Shown: positions 1 through 10,470 of the stretch, piece by piece
Layout of the letters: every line of letters begins with the position of its first letter
Position numbering within the stretch: position 1 is the first letter of the stretch
From: Sophora flavescens
Lineage: Eukaryota > Streptophyta > Magnoliopsida > Fabales > Fabaceae
DNA: 64,000 bases
Direction of reading: 5' to 3'
Assembly: GCA_030762895.1 (NCBI GenBank)
Contig: JAUPTC010000152.1
Span: 22,470 to 86,469 of the forward strand
The notes under the pieces: model-generated
The model's database searches: none
What the model saw: the letters and a program-made list of their open reading frames with translations, nothing else
What the model was told of the DNA's origin: nothing
Made by a program: the position numbers and the translations under genes

Positions 1-250
1 AGGTGGATTTGTGACCTTGGACATTTTAATTTCAGATTTTTAGTTAATTAGTTTATTAGATTCGTTAATTGAATATTTGATATTAATCTCTCTCTCTCAA
101 CCACCTTCTTCCGTAACTTGACCAACGTATCGGATTTCCCGCGGATTAGACGAATTGGTAGCCCAATCCCTGAGTTCGACCTCGGTAATTACTTACCGTG
201 TTTCTTTTATTACTTGCGACGACCCGGTACACTTGCCGGCGTCACCAACA
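1..250 (+). repeat. 3' end of the 5' LTR of Athila-type copy 1
   Basis: This stretch matches 4161-4407 with a few substitutions and short indels, including the shared run through the TCCCTGAGTTCGACCTCGG region. It ends in CACCAACA at 250, a few bases before the primer site, as expected for an LTR end (CA). Most of this LTR lies upstream of the window. Confidence 0.85.
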
Positions 251-256
251 AGTTTT

Positions 257-275
257 TGGCGCCGTTGCCGGGGAT
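257..275 (+). other. Primer binding site, tRNA-Asp type
   Basis: TGGCGCCGTTGCCGGGGAT is complementary to the 3' end of plant tRNA-Asp including its CCA tail. It lies 6 bases after the LTR end. Priming by tRNA-Asp is typical of Athila-group Ty3/gypsy elements, which supports the family call. Confidence 0.88.
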
Positions 276-387
276 TGGCACAGCCAGTTTTCCTAATTTT
301 TAGGAAATTTGATTGATTGGTTAAGTTGATTTTTATTTTATTTTTCTGTTATTTCTTTATTATTTTTCTCTACTTCTGTGATTCCAC

Positions 388-1362
388 TTGGTCTTGCCTT
401 GTTTTGTATGCGAGGTACACGAAGGAATGCTTCCGGGTTGCGAATATTGTAATGGGAACCATGACACTTGGAGTTGTCCGTTCTACTTCCCTCAAGTATA
501 TGTGGAACCATGGCATAATGACAGCGTGCCCCAGAACAACTATCAGAGTCAGAATCAGTATTGGGGTGATATGAGTAGAGACCATCCGGATTTCGCTTGG
601 AGTAATGCTGACGATGGTCTAGCCTGGCAACCACAACCTCAACAAAATTGGCAACAACAACCTCAACAGGATGGTGGAAAACAACCTTGGGAGTTGGCTC
701 TTGAGAGAACAAATGCGTTAATTGATAAGATGGCGAGTGATTTGGAGACATCATTTGAGAAGACAAATGCGGTATTAGAGAAGTTGGGTCAGCTCGTAGA
801 GCAACAAAATGAGCATCTCACAGGCACTTTCCCAGGTGATACCAAGAACGACCCTAAGAACCAATGCAATGCCACAACCACTAGAAGCAGTGGGGTGTTG
901 GGATATGACTGGGATGTAACTAGTTCTCAGGGAGTTGAGGAAGAACTACCACATGTTGAGGAAGAACAACCGGAGGAAAAGGAATTGACAAGCGACAAGG
1001 CCCCGGAACAGCCACATGTTGAGGAAGAGCAACCTAAGGAAGAAGAGTTGGCAAGGGACAAGGCACCGGAGCAAGGGGGTGGAGAACAAAATGAAGATAA
1101 AGTGGCAGAGGATTTCACCATGCTTGCCAAGCAACCTGATTTTGATGCGTTAAATAAATATGTTGGCTTGCATGCATGTGTGGACATCGGTAAGATAGAC
1201 CCTCCCACTTGTCTGGCACACTTCCTCGTGAAGACACCATTTGACCCGAGAGGAAGTGAGTTCATAATTATAGAGGTCAATGGAGTTTTCACACTCAGAC
1301 TGGATGGAAGTATGGATAGAGTCGTATTTATTGCTACGATCTCCACTCCAATTACCATTTGA
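388..1362 (+). pseudogene. Athila-type gag remnant (zinc-knuckle and C-terminal part), 324 codons
   Basis: The frame carries a CCHC-like zinc knuckle at residues 18-30 (C-x2-C-x3-H-x4-C), a Gln-rich stretch, and an LGQLVEQQ...NPKNQC-type segment near residues 131-161 that resembles the conserved end of Athila gag. The N-terminal capsid part is gone. Compared with copy 2 on the minus strand, the leader sequence (ending near 415) jumps straight into the zinc knuckle, so about 0.9 kb of gag has been deleted. An acidic Glu/Pro-rich tail with a duplicated 21-residue unit follows. The last 80 residues I do not recognise. The annotated start is merely the first ATG and probably not a native start. 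A translated product would be a nucleic-acid-binding fragment, but whether it is made is unknown. Confidence 0.7.
949..1074 (+). repeat. Two in-frame tandem copies of a 63-bp acidic repeat
   Basis: Two 63-bp units (949-1011 and 1012-1074) begin with CCACATGTTGAGGAAGA. Each encodes a 21-residue unit of the form PHVEEEQP-x-E-x-EL. The length is a multiple of three, so the reading frame is kept. Confidence 0.85.
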
Positions 1363-2884
1363 TCCGGGTGGAGGATTTGATATGATGAGCGTCTCTTGGC
1401 CCTTGTACCACAGACTATGGGATCCAGGTGGATGCTTCTTAATAAGTTAGGCTCGGGACGTTAAACAAGCGCTACTTGGGAGGCAACCCAAGCTAGGTAT
1501 CCCTCTCTTCTCCTAACTTTTGTTTTGTTTTGTTTATGTTTTTGTTTTTGTTTGTCACTCTTGAATAATTTGAGAAGATCAAGAGTTGTTGTATTAATGT
1601 CGTGTCGGCAAGCTTGTGGGATGTTAATTGAATTTAGCATAGATTGATTGCATGAATTATTTGACCATTGATGATTTCCCCCTAGGTTCTGAAAATAGAA
1701 AATTTGATCCCCACTTAAAAATTGAAAATTGAACTTTGAGAATTTTATTGTGATTACTTGATTTATGATAAGTTTGGGGTGAGGGGGGTGCACACACTAG
1801 GAATTGTATCTCGGTCAAACAATTTGCAAAATGTCCAGGTGAGGATTTGAGCCTCCAACTCTGTTTTTGAATGTGTGAATCACTGTTAAGTTGCACTTTC
1901 CCGAATTTGCTTGAATCTCTTCATGGTTTGCATGTTTATGTGTTGCATCAAATGATTTAGGCAATTTTCTTTGAATTAACTACTTGGCCATAAATTGAAC
2001 CAACCTTGATGAATGATCCCTAGTTAGCCACATTGAGCCTTGAAGCCTATTGTTCTTGATGACCTTACATTACAAGCCATTAACTCAGAAAAACCATGAT
2101 TTTCCCCTATCCTAGGATTTAGGAGAGTATGGAATTTGAGCTTTGTGAGTGTTGTTGTGGAACTAAGTTTGGGGTGGCTACAAGTTCATGAATCATAGTT
2201 GAGAAAAAGAAAAACGGAAGTAAGGACCGAAGGCTTAAAAAAAAAAAAAAAAGAAGGGGTGATGAAAAGCATTGAATATGTGCCAAAAAGGGCAAAGAAA
2301 AATAAATGTAAAAAGGAAGAGGTGTGTAGCCACCAATTGCAAGGAAGAGAATAATATGAGAGTGAATTCAATTGTTGTGATATTAGTTTCATGCTCTCAT
2401 TGATCCTAGGGACTTAGCCTCTATCCTTTGAATATCCTACCCTTAGCCAGGCCCCATTACAACCTTTGAAAGACCTATTGATGTTGCATGCATGTTTTCG
2501 TGGGAACTATGTTTGAGATGAAAATCAAATTCATGGGAAGTGCTCTTAGAATGTGAAAGTGAGTGAAAAGTTGATAGCCTAGACAAACTTGAGCGAATGA
2601 GTGAAATACAACATGCCCTTGTGAGGAAGGCAATTGTTTGAAATAGGTGATCTTCCTTTGTGTGTATCTTTGAGCCTCAACTTAGAGTAATGATGGCATG
2701 AATGATAAGTTCTCAATGGTTTAAAGTAAATGAATGTGGGGATTACGTTAATATAGGGGGGAGATCATTGGAGAAAAACTGTTTTGATTGAATTAAATTT
2801 GTGCGAAATCGATTGATTCCTTTAGGCTTGCCAAGTCTTGAGTCGTTTTTGAGTTTTAAGCTTGCTTGGGGACAAGCAAGGTTT
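1363..2884 (+). other. Post-coding internal region of Athila-type copy 1
   Basis: This stretch has no convincing ORF. It aligns in inverse orientation with 54087-55450 of the element at 51647-58010, for example around the shared GAGGATTTGAGCCTCCAAC near 1840 and 55095. It contains a hairpin at 1475-1492, two extra polypurine-like motifs and an A-run near 2239-2254. In Athila-group elements a long non-coding region normally lies between pol and the 3' LTR, so I read this as that region with pol deleted in front of it. Confidence 0.7.
1475..1492 (+). other. Perfect hairpin CTTGGG-AGGCAA-CCCAAG
   Basis: A 6-bp perfect stem with a 6-base loop sits just after a GACGTTAAACAAGCGCT stretch. From memory of plant Athila-group elements, this GGGAGGCAACCC-type sequence commonly follows the end of pol. 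It marks where pol should end, although pol is missing here. Confidence 0.6.
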
Positions 2885-2896
2885 AAGTTTGGGGTG
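2885..2896 (+). other. Polypurine tract before the 3' LTR
   Basis: AAGTTTGGGGTG abuts the LTR start, TGTTTTGATAAGCC, with the final TG shared. It would prime plus-strand DNA synthesis. Identical 12-mers occur at 1770-1781 and 2165-2176. Confidence 0.75.
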
Positions 2897-4407
2897 TTTT
2901 GATAAGCCTTTGGCTTATCTAGTTTTATGACTAGATGAACTAGGGTTTATGTGCCAATTAGTCGAGTTCACTCTCGTTTTCGCCCAAATTTTGCCTTGTT
3001 TTGTTCCTAAGTTGGACTTTGACTCATTTTGTGTCTTTTGTGTAGTTTTTAGCTTATTTTGGATAGAATTATGCTTTTGGTTGCTTTTTGTGTTTTCAGG
3101 TCAATAAGTGTAGCTCCGGGAGTCAAGTAAATTCAAGAAGCGGTGGAAAAAGCACTACGGAGAGATGCTCGCCTCGCGAGTGGATGCTCGCCTCGCGAAT
3201 CATGAAGACCTGGAAGTCAGAGACCATCATGGCCTAGCCATCATGAAGGTCACAGCCTAGAATTGAAGACTCGCCCCACGAGTGGATGCTCGCCTCGCGA
3301 ATCATGAACACCCTGGAAGACAGAGACCATCACGGCTAGAATATCACGGCTGTGACAGATTAGGGTTTGGAGACTCGCCTCGCCAATCACAATTCGCCAC
3401 GCGATCATTCAAACTCAGGATGGAGCCAAAACTGCAATTCGCCTCGCGAATAGACGCTCGCCCCGCGAGATCCAAGATTTGAAGCGCGCCAATACTAAAA
3501 TTCGCCTCGCGAAGGGGTGCTCGCCCCGCGAGCGAACAAGATTTAGAATCCTTATTTAAAGGCTGTTTCGGATCAGAGACAGAGAGGTTTTTCGAGAGGT
3601 TTTCCACTTAGGTTAGAGCAGTAATTCACGAATCCTTGTTTCTCTTTGGAGCTGCGTCTCCCTTTCTGTCTTTTTGTGTTATTTTACGATGGTGATTATG
3701 TCCGAGTGTTTGTCTATGAGCATGAGGAACTAATCCCTTCGTCCGAGGGATCAATGAAGCCGCCCATGACAGTGTAGATTCGATGTGATGTATGTTTTCC
3801 TTTCCTTCTTTTAATTAATGTTTTCCAATTCTGTTTTGATTGCGTTGATCATATGTTTTGCGTGATTAACTAGTTAACGTGTTTGAGGCCGAACGGCGAT
3901 TCACGTTTTAGAACTTGAATTGGAATCACTAATCGAATAATGAGCACGACCGTGGAATTAGGAGATTAGTGCAACCATTTAGGGAACAAGAATTAACAGA
4001 ATTCGGGATTAGGATTATGAGACGGAACAAGTAATTAATCCAATCTTCGAATACGTCCTAATGAGCACGACAGTGGATGTAGGAAAATTTAGGGGTCCCG
4101 GTTGACATTGTAATTGAACTTAGGGAGGAATTCATCGTCACTTGTGTTTGCATGATATGGTAGGTGGATTTGTGACCTTGGACATTTTAATTTCAGATTT
4201 TTAGTTAATTAGTTTATTAGATTCGTTAATTGAATATTTGATATTAATCTCTCTCTCCCAACCACCTTCTTAGTAACTTGACCAACGTATCGGATTTCCC
4301 ACGGATTAGGCAATTGGTAGCCCAATCCCTGAGTTCGACCTCGGTAATTACTTACCGTGTTTCTTTTATTACTTGCGACGACCGATACACTTGCCGGAGT
4401 CACAACA
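2895..4407 (+). repeat. 3' LTR of Athila-type copy 1 (about 1.5 kb)
   Basis: It starts TGTTTTGATAAGCC right after the polypurine tract and ends CACAACA at 4407, where the integrase frame of the host element resumes. The last 245 bp match the window start. The middle (3160-3540) is unusually GC-rich, with many TCGCCTCGCGA-type motifs. The same LTR family is found on the minus strand at 10471-11449 and 8852-9375. Confidence 0.85.
3160..3540 (+). repeat. GC-rich dispersed repeat cluster (TCGCCTCGCGA motifs) inside the LTR
   Basis: About a dozen variants of CTCGCCTCGCGA or TTCGCCTCGCGA occur here, some within a longer unit ending in ATCATGAA. The motif is nearly self-complementary (TCGCGAGGCGA on the other strand) and CpG-dense in an otherwise AT-rich LTR. 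The same motif occurs at 11340-11430, 52760-52795, 53760-53935 and 57590-57740. Confidence 0.8.
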
Positions 4408-4818
4408 GTAGGTAGGGTTATGAAATCCAGAAAGCTCACTCCTAAATTCATTGGACCATACCAAATTCTTCGTCGTGTTGGTCCAGTAACCTATCAAATT
4501 TCTTTGCCGCCTTTCCTTTCAAATATTCATGATATATTCCATGTTTCACAACTAAGGAAGTATATTCCTGATCCATCACACATAATCAAACCCGATGAAG
4601 TACAATTAAAAGAAAACTTGTCTTATGAGACTTCGCCTGTACGAATCGAAGATAAGTTGATTAAGCAACTCAGGGGTAAACAAATTTCATTAGTCAAAGT
4701 TATTTGGAATGAAACTACTGGAGAAGCGACGTGGGAAGGCGAGGACAAAATGAGATTACAGATATCTGAACTTTTTACGGTACATAATGTCGAGGAAGAA
4801 ATTTTTTTAGTGGGGTAG
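4408..4818 (+). pseudogene. Tekay-type chromovirus pol end: integrase C-terminus with chromodomain (interrupted)
   Basis: The frame opens directly at the Athila LTR edge (V-G-R-V-M-K...). Residues after that read KLTPKFIGPYQILRRVGPV and then FHVSQLRKY, the GPF/Y-type integrase C-terminal module of Ty3/gypsy chromoviruses. The end, LVKVIWNETTGEATWE with the EDKMR that follows, matches the plant chromodomain tail (L-V-K-V-x-W...ATWE). It ends with TAG at 4816, followed by the polypurine tract and LTR. The integrase core and the rest of pol would lie upstream of the inserted element, outside the window. In the family, the integrase inserts cDNA and the chromodomain guides it to heterochromatin. 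This copy cannot work because it is split. Confidence 0.85.
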
Positions 4819-4821
4819 TAA
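4809..4821 (+). other. Polypurine tract of the chromovirus
   Basis: AGTGGGGTAGTAA precedes the LTR start TGTAACACCCC at 4822. The same arrangement (AAGAGGGGGTAGTAA then TGTAACACC) is seen at 48780-48796, which supports both boundaries. Confidence 0.75.
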
Positions 4822-7800
4822 TGTAACACCCCGATTTTTATTTGCTTTCTAGTGTCGGGAATTAATATACAAATATATATATTTTTATCCGAGACTAAGA
4901 AAATGATTTTGGGTAAAATACTGTTATTTTCCCGTCATGTTTTATATCCTAGGGTTACAATGAATTTTTGGGTTGAAAATTCAGACGGAACCCGGTCTAC
5001 GTTTTCACTAACAGTAAAAGTTTACTGCTCATAAGACCTAATTTTAATTTGTGAACGAGATGAAAAATGTTTTTATCGTATTTACTACAATACTGGAAGT
5101 TTTGAAAATTTTGGTGTAAAAATTAAAATATTATATTTGCTGCGGGCGAATACGTCGAGATATCTGTAGGAGAGACCTGCGTCAGACGAACCAAGGAGTA
5201 AGCAACGGGGCTGAGGTGATGGATTTGACCGATTTGACAAACATTTATGATGAGCTTATCCCCGTCATAATGGCCATAATGGAGCATTTATGACAAAGGA
5301 ATCCTTTACTTGGAAATGACCATTTTACCCTTGGCTCTTCATGAAAATTACAAGCGATGCCATTAAGAATTTTTACCAAACCAACCTAAAAACCCATGGC
5401 TCCAACTTGTCTTCTTCATTTAGGCCATTTTCCATTTCATTTTCATGACTTTTCTTATTCAAATTTCATCAACTTGCCTAAAGAACTCTTAAGAACACCA
5501 TAATAGATTTGTGAAGAACATCATCAAAATCTTTCTTTTCTTTTATTATCAAGAGGTAAAAACTCCTTATCTTGTCATTTAAAGCCTTTCTCTTCACAAC
5601 TTTTGTAGATTTATGACATAAATCAACATGTTCTTCATTTCACTCAAAGTTCATGAAACTAGATTCAAAAATTCATAACTAATTCTAGAAAAATCCTTTT
5701 GACATGAAACCAATTGCTATGATCTTATAATCATCTCTATTTTCATCATCTAGAAGCATATGATCATGAGAAATTTCTTTCCTAAATTTCTGGACTGGGC
5801 CGAATCTATGACAAAATGATGTTCATGGGTTTTGTTTCATTTTCATGTCTTGATTCATGATTAAATCTTCTAGTACCTTGATAGTTCTTGTATGTAAGTA
5901 AATAGAAGATCAAAAATCAAACTCTAACCTATTTGTTTCATAAAGGCCGAAACCCTAGTTATCAACACTTGATGGTTTTGTGATTCAAAAGTGGTTTTGT
6001 AACACTTGAATCCAACTCTAAGTCTTGTATATTGATTAAATCCAAGAGTTGAAGAAATTTTAAAAACTTCTAGCCTATGATCTTGAGAAAACCAAAACCC
6101 TAGTTCTTGGAACTAGATGAGTTTTGATTCATGTTCTTGGTTCATAATCTTGGTTTAAGTGCTTAATCGTGTTTAAGTTACTTATGGATCATAAATCCCT
6201 AAGTTAATTTTTTTTTTAATTTTCCTAACCTAGAAAAGTTGTTGAAGCCGAACCCTAACCTCCATGAGCCAAGTGTGTTGTTGTTTGATTTGATTTATTT
6301 TGGTTGCAATTCGTTTGAAGGGAATATCCGATTTAACTGATTTAAGCTGACGGCGGAAAAATCGGATCGGGATAAGAAGATTAACGGGGACTATTAGTTT
6401 AATCTTCAAGAGGTAAGAGGAGTATGCCTGAGGAGTTTAAGATAATCACATGGTTATTTGTGGAGTCATTTATTAATTTTTTGTATGAAATATTTTATTA
6501 TATTGTATTGTTTACTATTAATTCTTTGGATAGATGTGATGTGTGGATTTACATGATTATAATTATTTGTTTATATTATAATTGTGATACATGTCATGAA
6601 TTGATATATGCCATGCTATTCTGTTATTGGAATTTATCTGCTGTTGAGTGTGGGACTGAGTAACCTGACATTGGTCAGTGTTAAAAAATTATAATTAAGG
6701 ATAAAAACTTAATAAGCTTGGATAATTAACCAGAGGGATTAATTTGGGAGATTTTGAAAAAAATGAAAAAATTTATTATTTTAATAATATTTTGTGGAAG
6801 CTGTGTAAATAAACAATAGTAAGGGCGAAACCGTGAAATTTTTTACAGGCTCTAATTTTTGTAAAATAAATCCAATTTTATTATTTAAATGTTATTTAAA
6901 GTGATTAAGTTCCGAAAATAATATTTTATAGCAGTCAGAACAATTACTTCTGATAGAGAGATGATATAAGTTATTTAATATTATTATTTAATATTATTAA
7001 ATATTAAATATTATTAAATATTTAATTATTTAATTATTCGAAATTAAATTATTAATTTTTTTATTTTATTAATTTTTTTAGTTGACCTTTATTGAAAATA
7101 AATTCTTATAGTGAAACAATTAGAAATAAAAGGAATTTATCAATGATTTTCAGATTTTATTAACGTTTAAACAGAAAAAGGATTTCTGTAAAAATATTTT
7201 TATTCGGTGAAATTATTCCATTAAACTTGGATAAGTTTTCGGAGCTGTTGTTTGTATTTGTTTTTCACTGAGCGAAATGTTTTACAAGCAGATAAATATA
7301 CCTAGAAACCGAGACGTCGGGGTTCTAGTGTCGTATGGACACGAAGATCAAGGATTTGTGTCATGGGACGGAGTGTCCTGCAAAGTTTTGTTTTTGGACC
7401 GTGTGTCTTAAATTGATGTGGAAAGTGTGAGTTCCATATCCGCGAGCCTAAAACTGGTGCATCGGTTTAAGGGCTTCGTGATTGAGCACTCGGACTGTAT
7501 GTCCTGTGTTTTGTTTGAGGGGAAAAATCTTAATAAGAAATTAAGAATGGTCGTTAAGCTTTGTGCTTCGACAAGTAAAGATTATTACGACAAAGAAAAC
7601 AAATCGAGAATAAAAGTTTTTCTCATGCATAAATGATAGTTGTGTCTTGTGATTTTGAGCATTGAGTTTAGAAGGGACCAATGTATATGGCAAACGTGTC
7701 AGGAGATGTGATCATTGAGTCCGGAGTGGATCAATGTATCTGTTATGGACTATGTTCCATTTGAATATTGAGCCTCTGTACATGTGTGAGCCAATATATT

Positions 7801-8335
7801 TTATAGGACTGTGTGTCCAAGTTTATGCGTTAACTATTGCAATCTATGTGACGCAATAGGTTATGGACAATAAACTCCATAATTCGCAGCGACCATTGTG
7901 CCTCTGTTTAGTGAGACAATGAGTCAAAACTTTTGAATAATAACCCTGGTGAAACTGTACGTGACCAGCGTGTTATGTGATTTCTTGGGCATTGTTTTAT
8001 TCGTTTTTACAATGTGCCATGTGCGGGGCTTGATCAGGTCGAAATGAAACAGAAAATTGTGGGATCTCCGGAGATTAGGTATCAAAATAGAGATTGAATA
8101 TGGAAGTGTCATGCATTTTTATAAAATGACGATGACTGCCGGGTATGAAGCCATGTGAATTAAATTATTCTGCTGTTTCAAATAAATTTTATTATGTTAT
8201 GAATATATGGTATTTGCTAATTGAGAGTCGTGCAGGGGGTTGTCTTATCAAAACTCATATATTGGAAACTCACCCTTGCAAATTTCTGTGTGATTTCCTC
8301 TACTATGTGGAATCTATATATATACTGGTATTTAG
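4822..8335 (+). repeat. TGTAACACC-family LTR (3' LTR of the interrupted chromovirus)
   Basis: It starts TGTAACACCCCGATTTTTAT after the polypurine tract. Its first 350 bp align in reverse complement with the ends at 15556, 17247 and 25373, and directly with 63300. Internal blocks shared with the other copies include GGGCGAAACCGTGAAA (near 6820), ACCGAGACGTCGGGGTTCTAG (near 7307), a variable repeat zone (7640-7930), the palindrome at 8064-8075 and CATATATTGG..CTCACCC (near 8256). No GGTGTTACA end is present before the next element, so the 3' end is missing or diverged. Family members in this window are 3.6-4.3 kb long. Confidence 0.8.
8064..8075. promoter_or_regulatory. Conserved palindrome ATCTCCGGAGAT in the LTR
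   Basis: This 12-bp perfect palindrome is repeated exactly at 12669-12680. Slightly altered forms occur near 21647, 44495 and 51580, each just after the variable minisatellite zone and before the conserved CATATATTGG block. Its place suggests a promoter-proximal regulatory site, but no function is shown. Confidence 0.45.
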
Positions 8336-8851
8336 ATGGATCCGGGCGCAGCGGATCTGAACTACTCAGGGGTTCGAGCCCTGATGTTCGACAATGCTGA
8401 TCGAGGGGACGCCTGGGTGATTAACCCGGGAGCTCGGAGTTCTACTTACACTGGTCCCATGAGGACGCTCCGAGGTACAGTAGCAGATGGACCACATCAA
8501 CTGATTCACGGCAGAGAGACAATTGAAGTTTCGTTACCGCCTATTTGGATGATATTATGATATCTGGTACAACACTGAAATCTGGAGCATCAACCGCCTC
8601 ACTTTGTTCAACCATTACAGCAAGTGGCACCTGGAACACCTCCTGCACCCATAGTATTGATTCCAGGGAATGTTCCGGAGGAGATGGAGGAGGATCCAGA
8701 GGAGGATCCGATGGAACATCCTGATCATATTCCTTTAGGAGACGAAGGGTCTGCAGCTGTTGGAGAGGGGGCCGTTGTATCCTCTCCAGACACATCTTCC
8801 GGGGGTGGGGGAGTTTACACTAGACTCCCCAATGGATTTCTGTAGTGGTGA
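8336..8851 (+). other. Unresolved stretch with an acidic Pro/Glu-rich frame
   Basis: This region is more GC-rich than the LTR before it. One frame (8624-8845, open but with stops upstream) reads APGTPPAPIVLIPGNVPEE followed by an acidic EDPEEDP-type stretch and ends in a Ser/Gly-rich piece. It could be the U5 end of a divergent LTR, a piece of retrotransposon coding sequence, or captured host sequence. I recognise no family. It is cut at 8852 by the next Athila-type LTR. Confidence 0.35.
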
Positions 8852-9375
8852 CTATTGAGTCACCGGCAAGTGTACCGGGTCGTCGTAAGTAATAAACACA
8901 ATAAGTAATTGCCGAGGTCGGACGCAGGGATTGGGCTACCAATTCTACCAATTCGCAAGGAATTTGATATGTTTGACCAAGTAACAGAAAGTGGTTGAAT
9001 AGAGAGAAAAAATAGGATCGCAATTTAATTTAACAAATCAATCAAGAATCAAGCAGGTAGCGATAAGTTAAAATCTGGATTAAAACATCTAAGGTCACAA
9101 ATCCACCTAACCAGTCATGCATAGTACCCAAGTGATGATGATCCTCTCCCTAAATTCAATTTTAATGTCAACCGGGACCCCCAAATTCTCCTAAATTCAC
9201 TGTCGTGCTCAATAGGACGTATTCAACGGTTGAGTTAATTACTTACTAGGTCTCATAACCCAATCATCAAACTCTATTAAATCTTGTTCCCTATAGGGTT
9301 GCACTAATCTCCTACTCACTCTCGTGCAATAATCAATCAGTGATCCCAATTCAAGTTCTAAACGCGAATTGCCTA
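8852..9375 (-). repeat. Partial 3' LTR of copy 2
   Basis: It is nearly identical to 10471-10997. The terminal TG (on the plus strand) expected at 8852 is TA. Homology to the other LTR breaks at GCCTAT near 9375, the deletion junction with gag. Confidence 0.8.
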
Positions 9376-9379
9376 TGTC

Positions 9380-10209
9380 ATAATCTCCATTACAATTATC
9401 ACAACCCGGAGGCATCCCTTCGTGTATCACATTAACCTTTTTGTTCCCAGACAATGCCGCATTTTGCATCTTCAACAGTTTATTCTGCTCTAGAATGGCT
9501 TCCATTGTTGCAGAACTGATTCCACTTGAGGTTTCCCTACCACGGTTGTAATCATTGTTCGACATATTTTCCAATAACGCCCATCCATCCTCAGCTGATA
9601 AATAAGAAAAGGAACCGCCCGCTACGGCATCACAATTCATCTGGTAGCGCCCCCTTAACCCGTTAAAGAAATGTGGAACCTTGGAGACCGGGTCAAAGAA
9701 ATCCGAAGGTCATCTTCTCAAGAGCACATTATACCTCTCCCAAGCTTCATTATAAGATTCATCTTTTGTCTGCCTGAAGGATGTGACGGCTATTCGTGCC
9801 TGTGCCGCTCTCTGGGGAGGAAAATATTTAATGAGAAACTTTTGGGCCAATTGCTCCCATGTTGTGATACTGTTGCGATCCAAGCTGTCAAACCAATCGC
9901 GAGCGACATCCCTAAGAGAGAGGGGGAATAGCCGCAGGCGAAACTCATCTTGAGAAACTCCTCTTGTCTTCTGTATGTCACAAGCCTCAAGGAAGCGAGT
10001 GATGTGTCTATGAGGGTCTTGCTTGCCACCCCCATCAAATTGATTCTCACGGATATAGCTGTGACACATCCTTCCACTCTGAAGGAATCTGTATTGAGGT
10101 TGCCCCTCACGATAGAAGAATCACAATCACCCAAGTTGGGTAGATTGTACTCGAAGAGAGGCTTGTAAGGAGGAGGAGGAGGATTTGCGTCGGCCATCCT
10201 CTCAAAATT
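9380..10209 (-). pseudogene. Athila-type gag, frameshifted and with one in-frame stop
   Basis: On the minus strand gag begins near 10209 with MADANPPPPPYKPLFEYN. The frame then shifts near 10070-10090. The main capsid block (10069-9710) carries the retrotransposon gag signature: DPHRHITRFLEACD, LRLFPLSLRDVARDWFDSL, ITTWEQLAQKFLIKYFPP and ESYNEAWERYNVLLRR. A TGA follows at 9712-9710, but the same frame continues (FFNGLRGRYQMNCDAVAGG) to a zinc-knuckle start PPGCDNCNGDYD, where a deletion fuses it to the LTR. Gag would form the virus-like particle. Stop, frameshift and truncation make this copy dead. It is useful because it keeps exactly the gag part that copy 1 has lost. Confidence 0.85.
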
Positions 10210-10447
10210 AATTGCTTCAAGCCTCTTTCGTTCTCTGGCTTCTTTCCTTAATCGCTTCTCGGTCCTGGTGATCTCCGAATCAAATAGCAAGTCCTCTTAT
10301 GAAAGGGTACCTCACATACAAAAACAACCCAAGACCAAGTGGAATCAAAGAAGTAGAGAGAAGTAATATTAAAGAAATAACAGAAAATAAAAATAGCTTA
10401 ACCAAATAATCGACTTCCCAAAAATTAGGAAAATTGGCTGTGCCAAT

Positions 10448-10464
10448 CCCTGGCAATGGCGCCA
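10448..10464 (-). other. Primer binding site of copy 2, tRNA-Asp type, decayed
   Basis: On the minus strand it reads TGGCGCCATTGCCAGGG. It differs from the tRNA-Asp complement at two positions, both CpG to CpA changes, as expected from methylated-cytosine deamination. The same site in copy 1 is unmutated at these positions. Confidence 0.75.
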
Positions 10465-10470
10465 AAAACT

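Larger units (their letters stand above)
1..4407 (+). mobile_element. Non-autonomous Athila-type Ty3/gypsy retrotransposon, copy 1 (5' LTR cut by window edge)
   Basis: Bases 1-250 repeat the last part of the 3' LTR (ending at 4407) almost base for base, so the two ends are a pair of LTRs. A primer site complementary to tRNA-Asp follows the 5' LTR, and a polypurine tract precedes the 3' LTR at 2895. The internal part is only about 2.6 kb, far short of an autonomous Athila-type element: protease, reverse transcriptase and integrase are absent and only a gag remnant is left. The element sits inside the integrase/chromodomain reading frame of another retrotransposon (4408 onward), so it is the younger insertion of the two. 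The 5' end and its target duplication lie outside the window. Confidence 0.85.

Noticed and set aside
3160..3540. TCGCCTCGCGA repeats as a possible CRISPR or restriction-type array
   Set aside because: Repeats and gaps vary in length and the cluster recurs inside other Athila-type LTRs.
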